From Lingula anatina (taxonomy: Eukaryota > Brachiopoda > Lingulata > Lingulida > Lingulidae), in NCBI RefSeq assembly GCF_001039355.2, contig NW_019775734.1, forward strand, positions 124,001-188,000: a DNA stretch of 64,000 nt, in the 5' to 3' direction. The position numbers and the translations under genes are program-made. The notes beneath the pieces were generated by a model. It did no database searches, had not been told where the DNA came from, and saw nothing but the letters and a program-made list of their open reading frames with translations. Below are positions 13,070-24,557 of the stretch, piece after piece; position 1 is the first letter of the stretch, and every line of letters begins with the position of its first letter.

Positions 13070-14260
13070 ATTTGACGTTTTTTCTGCTTTCAATACTTTT
13101 TTTGCGTCGTGTTTACAGTCTTATCGACGTCCGCCGGCATAAACGTGCAATCTCCTTTAATAGGTCAATCAAGGTCATGGGGTATGGCCAAGATGAGACC
13201 CATCACAATTTGTTTTAAATCGTCACTGAATCGTAACGTCAGTCCGAATAAGTTGTGAAAATGTAACTGTTCCTACAAAAAATATCAGTGAAATCATCAG
13301 AATATTTAGCCCTACAGATGAGAAATTAAGTATTTTTAGTTAAATTAAATCGTGTTTAGCGAAGCTGTTTGGCGAGTTTTTATAGTATTATGAATGCGTT
13401 AGTTGTGCTGCACTGCTGCGCCAATGCTTCTTTGTTGAAATATTTGTGTGAAAGCCCCAATTTTAGACCTAAATGATGTCTGTTGGGTGTGTTTAGACTT
13501 TTTTATGTGTAATAGGTGCAGTTTAGTGATATTTAAGATGATTAGAAAAACTTCCGTACTTTAGTGATTTATGTTGGCGTTTTTATTCAGAATATCGATA
13601 CTTTTAACTAGGGTCTAATGTATGGAATTTGAATTCAGTTTCAGTAACCAAAACATCATGATTATTTTTTTTGCTTTTATATGCCAAGTTTAGTTTGTTT
13701 GAAATTTAAAAAACCGTCGGTCCTGACTCCTCATCTAACAGCTTTCATGTCGGTCCAGAAACCTCAATTTTTTCCCCACCAGTTGTCAGTCCCACAACTT
13801 TTGACAGGTAAACGATAGAAATAATTATATGATTTATTCTCCGGCTCAAAAACTACCGGGAACCGAAAAAAGTGTACATTTTAAATGTAGTGTGCAATAA
13901 GTCCCAATGCAAATATATAGTTAAAGATTTTACATTAAAAATTATATAAAACATTGATAACAGCTATTTTAGTGCTAAGTAAAACCCGTGTTCAAATAAT
14001 TCATTATTACAGATAAGCCTAAATTTATCTAATATAATGAAAGTGCAATTCAAACTAAGACAGGTCCAATTTGAAGGTAAAAGAAAAGAAGACAGAAGCA
14101 CATTTCAATACCAATGGATTGTTTACTTTGATGTTCTTTGACTTACATGCTCTCAGGCCGTTTCGTTCACTTTCAGGGCGAATGCCTATCGGCGCGCGCC
14201 ATGTCCAAAATCCTACCTTCTGCGAGGACCACAGATCGGTTTTTCACTCGTTATGCACAG
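13070..14260 (-). promoter_or_regulatory. Upstream region of FAAH copy 1
   Basis: About 1.2 kb upstream of the ATG. It is retained in block B (22333-23552) with few changes. There is no clear TATA box and no other ORF with coding features. It presumably holds the FAAH promoter and 5' UTR. Confidence 0.4.
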
Positions 14261-14261
14261 N
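14261..14261. other. Single undetermined base at contig junction
   Basis: One n separates the upstream flank of FAAH copy 1 from intron 16 of copy 2. It marks an end-to-end join of two contigs whose ends are homologous. Confidence 0.9.
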
Positions 14262-14288
14262 CTAACTATTGTCAACAGAATTATTTAC

Positions 14289-17200
14289 CCTTTTCACCAC
14301 TTTTTCATATTTGGAATTTGGCTTGTATTGCTTCAGTTTTTCTTCATCGTCTGCTGTCACTTTGGTGACAGGAATGATGCCTGTTGGGTAGTTAAGCAAG
14401 TTGAACAACCAACTGAACCTCTCTATGCCTGAAAGATGTGAAAATGATGTGGATTTAAAAAACGACAATATAAAAAGGTATGCAAGTATGCTTAAAAATG
14501 CACTACAAAGTCATTAAATGGATAAAACTACTTCTTGTCAGATGCAGTTACAACATCATACATCTTCAATCAAATTTATCATATTCTGATGATTTAATTA
14601 GAAAAAAAAAAAACAACATAAATGGCTTCAAATCAGATTACATTCCAATCAAGTCAATGTTGATAACAGTACAACCCAGCACCTAAATGAGTAACAACAT
14701 ATATTTTTTCGTATATTTAAAAAAAAATATTTCTAAGAAATTCGAAGTTTATTTTATAGCCCTAACTAATGCTATTACTGCCATTAAACTGGGCTCAACA
14801 AAAAGGTGACAAATTATCAGAACCCCACATAATTTAGAAATATTGTCTTACCAACAGAATCGGCCATGTCACCAAGAGGAAGAGCGGTACAAGAGGTGGT
14901 GGGGCAGATGACAGCATCCAATCCTTGGCTTTGCCAAGCAGTTTGGAATTCTGCTTTCCATGCCTTCAACCAAATGTAGAATTTTCTTTGAAAATTTGGA
15001 CATTTCCAGTTCTGACTGAATGGTTTAAGATACCAGAGAATGTCCCCCCACATACACAATTGTATAGAAAATATTGTAAAATGAACTAACAATATGTGAA
15101 TTTGCACTAAAAAGTTACCTACGAATTAAAAAAAATCTTTCATAAGTACAAAAATTCATTTCTTTCTCTGGGAAAACAGTTCAATAAAATTACATGTATA
15201 ATGTCTCTTGCTTCAGTTGAAATACTGATATTTGTTTCTTCTAACAAAAATAATCACATTTTCAAACTTACATCAGCTTCTTTACCATAGGAAAACCATT
15301 CATACATAGAACTGAAAAAAAAAAACACAAACAGACTAGAAAAATGACAAATATACACAAACCTAACAGAGAAAAAAAACATTCTCACTGCTTCATTTTA
15401 ACATGAAGAGGCACATTTCAATAAATGGTATAATTAAAAGACATTGTTCAGTATTTCAATAAGTATGACATTCATTACTATTTTTTTGCAAGTTACTACT
15501 ATCAAAAAACTTACAGACTGCCTGAAAAAATCAATACCTGAAGGGTTTACTGGCATATAAAAACTTGGACATTAGACCGTCCTGCATAAAGAAAAGAAAT
15601 TATCATATAAAAAACAGTTTTGAAGCATTACAGAGTTGTATGGAATTTTTTTCTCAGAAATGTGGCAATAGACCCCAACAGGTTGTATAAATTTCTGAAT
15701 AACTTTGAAATAATCATACCATTATCAAAAAGGAAGACTTTTGTGTTTATTCAACTGTAAATGGAAAAGAAAAAAATCAATTAATAAGAAAACATTCATT
15801 TATCGAGATATTTTACTGACATCAATATGATCAGATACAGACAAGAGAGTGCCTATCTGTGAATAATTCACTTCTTTAGAAGTTCTTACCACTGGCTTTA
15901 CCAGTACTGCCAAAACACTCCTAATGAAATAAGGTATCTTGAGAAAAATGTGATGGGCGATACATGTATCTCTTTTGTCCCCATAACTGAAATACAGAAA
16001 ACAGAGCGATGCTGAACATTTAATACTGAAATTCAAAAGTTAAATGGTGAATTATAATCTAGCAAAAAACTTAAATAACAGTTTTTAAAATCTTTTACTT
16101 AAAAATATTACATGTCTAAATATCACTCAAGTTATCATGTACTGTTTTGCCCTGGCTAATGACTTATGATTTTTCATTTATTTCATTAAACCATTCTCTT
16201 TGTCAACAAAATATTGATTATAATTTTATCAATTTGATCTCAAAAAAACTTAATGTACAGTGAGTTGTTTAGTAATACTTCTTCACATTTATTATCACTT
16301 TGCTAATGGTGTTGAGATCCATGCTTTTTGAAATCCCACTGATGATTTCATCTGGACTCATCCACATTTGCTTGTGATTTTTAAAGCACCCTAACCCGAC
16401 AGTATCAACAAAATGGTGGGAGGACATTTTTGCTAGCACACAACACAACTTACGATAAAAGCAGTGTTTCCTCAAGTTGGTCAGCCAAGGCAATGCGATG
16501 AAAATACTCAAAGGCTTTAGTCTGAACATCTGGAGGAGTCCATGGCAGCAACTAGGATCAGAAAAATCTCATTATTCTAATATTATATTAACTAATTGAG
16601 ACTTTTTGGCTATATTTAGGTGCACAAGCAGGTGAGCGCATGCACACACACACACGTGACCTAGTGATATAATTGGTTCTCTGAATACTTCTACGTTGAC
16701 TCTCGTAACTATTAAGTACCTTCACATCCTTTGAAAACTTATCTTCTTTAACTGACTGTGCCAGGCATTACATGGAGGCTCTGTTTCAGTTGCTCTCTAA
16801 GAGCATATTCAGATTCAGACATTGTACCAGGATCGATCTAACTCTGCGGGGATTCTCACTAGAGTGCAATCAATGTAATCAGCTTAACTGTCTAACACAC
16901 CTCCTCAAGCAGCTAAGGGGTAACTTAGCCAAGTGCTCACAGAAGTAAATTACCCCCTAGCTGCTCTAGGAGGCATATCAGACAATTAAGATGATTACAC
17001 TGATTGCAATTCAGCGAGGATTGCCTGCAGAGTTGGATCGATCCAGCTGGTAAGATGGTCTGAATATGAATGCTGTCTAACATACTAGTAATAGACAGGC
17101 TATTAAGGTGTCAATCTGTCAAAATGGGCTGTACAGTAAAATGTGCCCCTCCATTTGACAAGGGTCTAAAACTGCTGCTTTGGTCATATGTGTACATACC

Positions 17201-20200
17201 AGATGTCCTCTTTTCTCAAGGACACTTTTGGCCAGCTGGACTGCTCTCTGCACTGCTGGCATTGCATCTCCGCCTCCATCATTCCAGTAATATCCTATCC
17301 TCAGAGGTCTGCGGCCTTCATAGATCTGGCATGAGGATAATAACACACATTCAAATACCTGAGACAATTGGAATATAAACCAAAGGAAACAACTAAGGGG
17401 TTCATCCCTTAAATACTCCTCCAGGTAATGTACCTATACATGTAATTACCAACAGCTTTGGGAATTGTGCTGCTCTGAAAACTGAGTCCAGGATAAGGGG
17501 ACTGTGACAGTTCAGCCTATGGTATACATTTCAAATTTTGTCATTACTACATATTAAATGCCCCTGCTTTGAAAAGATGATAACAAATACATTTAACCCA
17601 ATTTTCATTTTAAAACAATTCTTCAGCACACTGTACATGCACATTCAAAATTATTTACCTCATCTCTAAATGGAATTGGTGGGATGTAAGAGTCCAGCTC
17701 AAACATGTCCGGACACAACAGGGCCTTCATGATGACCACCAGACTGTCCACATCTCTGCCCATTGGCCCCACACAAAACTGCACTGAAATTGGAGCCATT
17801 TAAAATGTATACAATATTTTGTTATTAAAGGTTTCATTGATTTAGCTACAGTGTGAGTATTTTCAATAGAAATGTAGTTCTTTGGTCAGTATAGTTTGAA
17901 AAACAGCTGCTACTTAACAATTCATATCTCAAGCACATATTAATGAAAGCATGTCTACATTTTTATACAATATTGAAAGGAAAAGAATATCAAACTTTTT
18001 CATGCTGTAACAATGACTGTTTTGAAATGGTTTTAGATTTGTTGGCATTTTTTGTGATGTTAGGGCACTAATTATGTTAACTGGCTTTTAGTACCTGTAC
18101 GTATGATATAGATCAGTGACTTCTATATATATATATATAGTATCAGTAGTTGTGGTAATCTTGTAGCAACTATGTTGGAAGTGTTGTTTCTTACTGTCAG
18201 GTGAGCCATACTGTCAGATGTTTTATACAGAGTTCATTTCTAACCCACTTACAGTGTTTGTTTCCTGACATCTGTGGGTGGTTCCCTTTGTTGCTGAAAT
18301 GTCACAAATAGTTAGTGCTGGTAATTACACTTAATATTCCATTTCTTCAATTGTTTAAACTCTTCATATAATAAAATGTACTTGACAATAATATAATATA
18401 ATATATTTATATGAATTTATATTTCAAATCATTAGAAAACAATTCCTATAAAAAATTAACTGAAAAATTTTGACAGCTGAAATGAAATATTTTCATAATA
18501 ACACCATCGCAAACCTTATTCTGTCCCATGACGGTTTGAGTCCATACACTCCACAGAAAGCACATGGTACTCTTATGCTAGAACCAACGTCTGTTCCCAG
18601 TCCCACAATGCTGGCCCCTGCTGCCACAGCACTTCCTTCACCACCAGAAGAGCCACCAGTTGCACGCGTCACATCATGTGGGTTTTTAGTCAAACCATAT
18701 ATAGGGTTGCTGCAGACACCAGTCCTAATGTATGGCAACAGTTATAGTTTGAGTGGATAAAAGAAAGTTTGTCTTGCTCATACACACACAAACTAAACTT
18801 TAGAAAAAAAGGTACAACTTTCAATCCACTGAGCCAAAAAGCTAAGTGTGTGTGAGAGAGAGAGAGAGAGAGAGGAAAATGGCATACTTACGACACTAAG
18901 GTCTGTGGGACATTAGTCTTTATAAATGGAATGGCTCCTTGTCTTTTCAACACCTGAAAATGATATTCATTTTATGTAGATTGTTCTTGGAACCTTTTAC
19001 TCACTAATCATCCAGGAATTACATGAGAATCTTGGAATTATATAGCCTTAGCCTTAGCTCAATCTACTGCATTCAAAAGCCTGTGACACAGTTAAGCTAG
19101 CATACAAAGGTGCTAAATGCCCAGCTGTACAATCATCTTCAGATCTTTTAGTAAGATTTTATTGAAACTTTTATTGAAACTGAGAGAAAACCTTAAGCTT
19201 TAACTGAAGAACAACACTGCATAAAATATAAGTACCAAATACAATCTTTAAATTTTATACAAAATTAAACAAAGAAAAACTGCTTAAGTTGTAAGTGCAA
19301 GTTACATGTTGAGATTTTTCTGTGTAAACTGTTAAACTAGAAATGATTTAAAAACATGCACTCTCCACACATAACATACAGTGAAGGTGGAGGTGTATAA
19401 GTATAACTTTATTTGAAAGTTTATTCCTAGATGTCACAAATGAGGGTAAATACCTTGACAACTACAGAGTCCTCTTCCCAGGGTCTGTCTATCCAGTTGG
19501 CACAACCTAGTGTACAGTCATAGCCCTGAAAAAATGTCAAATACGGAATTGTGTGTTTTTCACATAGCACCTTTTTAAGTAGTCTAATCATATGTGTGTG
19601 TCAGGGGCAGATCCAGAGAATTTTTCTGACAGTCTTCCAAATTATCTTTGTTGATCCATCCTCCATTTTTGACCGTCTTCTGACAGACAAAAAGAAGTAC
19701 CCATCACTGTAAACTTAAAAATCTGACAGTCTTCCAGAAGACACAGAAGACGGTCTCAATCTGCCCCTGTGTGTACCCAGGCACATATTAGTTTACAGCT
19801 GCAGCATGCTGGTAAGGAAAAGTATTGACAAAGTCCTGTCAAGGCAGACACTCTACAAGAAAAATGTGATGTGTTTCAAAATAAAGGAAATATTCAACAA
19901 GTAGTCAGACTTACCTTTACTCCAATACTCTCTTTGATACTGACAGGTAACCCATGCAGTGGTCCTTTCTTGACTGCAGCATCACAGGTCTGGGCAGCAG
20001 CCTACAAGGACAAGAGCATCCTACATGATGTTCATTTATCTTTATCTTTTTCTCATAATAACAGAACATGCTACGGGTGTGTGTCTGTGTGTGTGTGTGT
20101 GTGCATGTGTGCACGTGCATGCATGTACACTCCAGGGTTTAAAAGAAGACCACAACATGTGAACACTTTCAAAATTTATAATAAGTACCCTTCTTGGCTT

Positions 20201-21977
20201 AAAAATTTACCATCATTTTTTTTAGAAAAAAAGGGAAAAGATCCAAGAAATTAGTTACAATTGCTTTATGCTATTGGACATCTTACCTCAGCTTCCACAA
20301 TTGGAGTACTGATGAAATTCAAATCCTTGTCACATTCAAGGGCCTGCAAAAAAATGGAAAATAGGATTTTAAAAAGCCACATCATTCCAACACTAAAGAT
20401 GTGATTTTAGTTTATGACTCGACTAATAACATTATGAAAACAAACTAACAGAAAAAGAAGAAAATTCTTGAAGATTCTAAATCAACAAATCCATATCTTT
20501 AATACCCCAGTATATACATGAAGTTACAGGCAAAATAAACATATACAATGGGTATGATATTATAGACACATGAATTCAAAAAGTAATCCTCAGTGATTAG
20601 TCAGGTTTTTCTGTATGTTTCACTATTTTTAAACTTATTTGCTCTTCCCAGAATGCTGATCATGCACAGCTATCTATGAGACCAAAGTCAGGCAAGTATT
20701 ATAACTGCCTCAAGGTTTCACAATTCTGACTGACACCTGGTTTGTTACTGAGCATCAAGCAAATTCCCATTTCTCACAAAGTCCGAGTTGGTCGTAATTA
20801 AACAACAGTCCTGATCTCATGCCTTCAAAAGCCCTGTTCCAGTGAATGAAGCTATTGGTCTTTTGGTACATGGCTCTAACTCCACCAGGACTCTCGCTGA
20901 ATGCAATCAGTGCATCAGACTAGGAGATTAGGTCCTATTTAGTGTCTCTGATGTGTGAAGCTTATGCTAACAGTAAATAGGAGCTCTAATGCTATGAACT
21001 TCATGTATTATATACTTTACCTTGTGTTGGAATGCATGAAGAACGTCTACTGCTAAGAGTTGTCCACTTTTCAGCTGACCCAGCAGTGCTTTGGTGGGTA
21101 GGTTAGTGATGCTATCGATGGTCTCCTCAGAAAGCTGAAATTAACCAGATGAATGATCATTTTTGTCTGGCATTCGTGAGATAATATAAAAAAGGTATAT
21201 ATACTGTAAATGAGTATCCCTACCACACAATCTGTAACAATGTTTTGGATCATTATTATTTTACAATGTACTTTCTTCTTTTATAATGAAGTTAGAATTC
21301 ATATGAGAAAGGTACACATGTACAGCCATAGACTGCAGAGTACTGACTGTCCATATTATCATATACTTATTAGTAGTTAATGAGGGGAAATTGATTAAGA
21401 AACCCATGTGGGTTAATTAATTTGCACCCCCCTCCCTCGTTTGTTTTTTTGAGACCATTTTATCTAATAAGATTTTATATAACAAGGGTAAATATAAGGG
21501 TTCTATAGAGAGATAATGAGCGATGAAGGAAAGGTTCAAGATAAAGATTTATTCAGCATTTGATTTACACCTGTGTTTACCCATGCTGTCACCCCCCCCC
21601 CCAAAAAAAAAAAAAAAAAAAAAAANNNNNNNNNNNNNNNNNNNNNNNNNNNNNNNNNNNNNNNNNNNNNNNNNNNNNNNNNNNNNNNNNNNNNNNNNNN
21701 NNNNNNNNNNNNNNNNNNNNNNNNNNNNNNNNNNNNNNNNNNNNNNNNNNNNNNNNNNNNNNNNNNNNNNNNNNNNNNNNNNNNNNNNNNNNNNNNNNNN
21801 NNNNNNNNNNNNNNNNNNNNNNNNNNNNNNNNNNNNNNNNNNNNNNNNNNNNNNNNNNNNNNNNNNNNNNNNNNNNNNNNNNNNNNNNNNNNNNNNNNNN
21901 NNNNNNNNNNNNNNNNNNNNNNNNNNNNNNNNNNNNNNNNNNNNNNNNNNNNNNNNNNNNNNNNNNNNNNNNNNNNN

Positions 21978-22008
<31 letters not shown>

Positions 22009-22332
22009 ATTCACCACATCTTGGACACTGTTTTTTTTTTTAAATTCGTTTAAATAAGTACAACTTACGTGGTGCTTGTGTTTACCGTATTTTACAGCCT
22101 CTGCGTATGTCTCTGACTGTACATGACTATTCCGCACGATGTCTATCATCTTTTGTCTCTCCTCGCGTTTTCTCTTTCGCTTTCCTGCATTTTTGACCCT
22201 CAACCCGAACCATTTCAACCAGGCCCAGACGAAGTGCACGCCGATGATGCCCGCGACTGCTAGTAGTACTTGGCGGTGGCCAACAGTTGACAATTCATCA
22301 ACTATTTTGTTTCTTAGCTCATTAAATTGCAT
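14289..22332 (-). CDS. FAAH: Fatty acid amide hydrolase, second copy lacking the last exon (probable other haplotype)
   Basis: Exons 1-16 of the same gene, 5' to 3': 22069-22332, 21021-21134, 20287-20343, 19915-20001, 19454-19525, 18892-18953, 18515-18724, 18253-18293, 17659-17783, 17200-17325, 16454-16551, 15890-15986, 15538-15581, 15272-15311, 14852-14963, 14289-14428. Every exon has the same length and phase as in copy 1 (1689 nt, 563 codons). There are no stops or frameshifts, and the catalytic Lys and both Ser are kept. Differences seen relative to copy 1 are M209I, L349R, K383R and L468M. Exon 17 (40 residues and the stop) is absent. Sequence stops 26 bases beyond the intact exon 16 donor at a single n, after which the upstream flank of copy 1 begins. 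Intron 1 contains a 352-base gap. This is best read as the allele of copy 1 placed in tandem by the assembly. A true truncated tandem duplicate is the alternative. Confidence 0.9.
16813..17065. mobile_element. 253-bp fold-back MITE in FAAH copy 2 intron 10
   Basis: The left half (ATTCAGACATTGTACCAGGA...) is the imperfect reverse complement of the right half (...CTGGTAAGATGGTCTGAAT). Pairing extends over about 115 bases per arm, including matching CCAACTCTGC / CTAACTCTGC, CAATCA and CAGCTA(A/G)GGGGTAA blocks. No coding capacity. No clear target-site duplication was identified. Confidence 0.75.
19602..19769. mobile_element. hAT-like MITE, FAAH copy 2 intron 4
   Basis: Terminal inverted repeats CAGGGGCAGAT / ATCTGCCCCTG bound 168 bp. 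Inside are inverted words such as GACAGTCTTCCA and AGAAGAC. A CAGGGGC start is typical of hAT superfamily ends. It sits in a TGTGT-rich context, so the expected 8-bp target duplication cannot be read clearly. It is absent from copy 1 intron 4. Confidence 0.65.
21626..21977. other. Assembly gap of 352 n in FAAH copy 2 intron 1
   Basis: The gap is flanked by a C run then a long A run on the left (about 21591-21625) and a 30-base A run on the right (21978-22007). The matching place in copy 1 (about 12743) has only a short C run, so the true missing length may be small and low-complexity. Confidence 0.95.
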
Positions 22333-23552
22333 ATTTGACGTTTTTTCTGCTTTCAATAACTTTTTTGCGTCGTGTTTACAGTCTTATCGACGTCCGCCGA
22401 CACAAACGTGTAATCTCCTTTAGTAGGTCAATCAAGGTCATGGGGTATGGCCAAGATGAGACCCATCCCAATTTGTTTTAAATCGTCACTGAATCGTAAC
22501 GTCAGTCTGAATAAGTTGTGAAAATGTAACTGTTCCTACAAAAAATACCAGTGAAATCATCAGAATATTTAGCCGTACAGATGAGAAATTAAGTATTTTT
22601 AGTTAATTTAAATCGTGTTTAGTGAAGCTGTTTGGCGAGTTTTTATATAGTAGCCTATTATGAATGCGTTAGTTGTGCTGCACAGCTGCGCCAATGCTTC
22701 TTTGTTGAAATATTTGTGTGAAAGCCCCAATTTTAGACCTAAATGATGTCTGTTGGGTGTGTTTAGACTTTTTTATGTGTAATAGGTGCAGTTTAGTGAT
22801 TTTGACCATATTTAAGATGATTAGAAAAACGTCCGTACTTTAGTGATTTATGTTGGCGTTTTTATTTAGAATATCGATACTTTTAACTAGGGTCTAATAT
22901 ATGGAATTTGAATTCAGTTTCAGTAACCAAAACATCATGATTATTTATTTATTTATTTATTTTTTTTTTTTTGCTTTTATATGCCAAGTTTAGTTTGTTT
23001 GAAATTTAAAAAACCGTCGGTCCTCATCTAACAGCTTTCATGTCGGTCCAGAAACCTCAATTTTTTTCCCCGCCAGTTGTCAGTCCCACAACTTTTGACA
23101 GGTAAACGATAGAAATAATTATATGATTTATTCTCCGGCTCAAAAACTACCGGGAACCGAAAAAAGCGTACATTTTAAATGTAGTGTGCAATAAGTCCCA
23201 ATGCAAATATATACTTAAAGATTTTACATTAAAAATTATATAAAACATTGATAACAGCTATTTTAGTGCTAAGTAAAACCCGTGTTCAAATAATTCATTA
23301 TTACAGATAAGCCTAAATTTATCTAATATAATGAAAGTGCAATTCAAACTAAGACAGGTCCAATTTGAAGGTAAAAGAAAAGAAGACAGAAGCACATTTC
23401 AATACCAATGGATTGTTTACTTTGATGTTCTTTGACTTACATGCTCTCAGGCCGTTTCGTTCACTTTCAGGGCGAATGCCTATCGGTGCGCGCCATGTCC
23501 AAAATCCTACCTTCTGCCAGGACCACAGATCGGTTTTTCACTCGTTATGCAC
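22333..23552 (-). promoter_or_regulatory. Upstream region of FAAH copy 2
   Basis: Counterpart of 13070-14260. It differs by small indels, such as an ATTT-repeat insertion near 22943-22962 and a missing ACTCCT near 23024. Sequence beyond 23552 is unique to this side. Confidence 0.4.
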
Positions 23553-24536
23553 TGATGTGTTAATTCATGGCACCTTTCTGCACTTTTCAATTAATCTGCA
23601 GCCTTGGTAGAGGGTACCAAAATCCTGAGATAAAACAGAATCAACAGTTAATCAGGTTAATTGACAGTGTAAGTTTTTATCTGTGTATATCATTATTTTG
23701 TAAAAATGTGCATGTTTCCAGATTGTTTAAAGTAATTGGTCAGACGTGTGCTTGGTTATTGAATGTTTAAAAAATCGTGATTTACGTGAAACATTCAAAC
23801 ATGATTAGTCCTGTTGTGTGTAGAATATCAAAATTAGTAAAATGCCTTTTCTCTGATTGTGTTTTCTTTTAGAACCTAACTACAAATTACAATTAATTAT
23901 TTAACTTTTTGTATGTTTATGTTGACTTTGACACATATTTCTATTGCACTTCCCTAGCTATGATGAATGATATGATAATGATAATTTATTCAGCTTATAA
24001 TGTTCCGGTTAACATTGTTAAATGTCTGTTTCTTCACTACTGTTTGTAGTAGGCCTATTGTTTGCTTATAAAATTAAATAAATAAACAAATAAATACAAA
24101 AGGTATAATATTAAAGGTATTTTTCAATTTTGTGAAGTAAGTATACCATAATCGAGTACATTTTTTATGGGCTTCTTTGCCCTTGAAAATCAATAGTTTT
24201 TGTCTTGTGTGTGAGGAGAAAACAAAAAGAAATATTTATTTACAAATAACATTTTAGTATTTCTACGTTAAATGTATAACGGGTACACAAGTGAAAGATC
24301 GGAGTTATCATTTTGAATTTAACCATATGGAAGCTTGAGTGAAAATGTCACCTTAATGCACCAAAGCGTTAAGTATGCTAAAATTTACTTGAGAGAGACA
24401 GCACTGGCGGCTGTTGGCTTCGCCCAACTAAGGATTCTCGGCCAACAAATTTTTACTTGCGGCGTGGCCAAGTAAGTTTATTTGTCGTAGAATCCTTCGT
24501 GTTCTTCTAAATCTTAATATTCTGTCATTTTGCCAA

Positions 24537-24557
24537 CTGAGGCTATTTCTGCCTCAG
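24537..24557. repeat. Short perfect hairpin
   Basis: CTGAGGC, loop TATTTCT, GCCTCAG: a perfect 7-bp stem with a 7-base loop, just to the right of a second cluster of imperfect inverted words (GTTGGC...GCCAAC, 24413-24447). Function unknown. Confidence 0.5.

Larger units (their letters stand above)
5708..14260. repeat. FAAH locus block A (duplicated with 14264-23552)
   Basis: The whole block, covering exon 16 through exon 1 and about 1.2 kb of upstream sequence, recurs in the same orientation at 14264-23552. Introns match with scattered substitutions and indels (my estimate is about 95% by eye), and exons are closer. Block A ends exactly at the n at 14261. Confidence 0.93.
14264..23552. repeat. 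FAAH locus block B (duplicated with 5708-14260)
   Basis: Begins three bases after the n, inside what is intron 16 of block A. Ends at about 23552, the position that corresponds to the last base before the n. It is longer than block A because of the 352-base gap and of MITE sequence at 16813-17065 and 19602-19769. Confidence 0.93.

Noticed and set aside
13067-13093. Longer FAAH N-terminus starting MKAEKTSN
   Set aside because: That start codon is TTG. The first ATG in frame is at 13069 in copy 1 and 22332 in copy 2, with a stop upstream.
14289-22332. Copy 2 as an independent functional FAAH paralogue
   Set aside because: No last exon, a contig join at its 3' end and allele-like divergence make a separate gene unlikely.
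21523-22356. Long open frames across the n gap
   Set aside because: Created by translating n and homopolymers. Only 22069-22332 is real FAAH exon 1.
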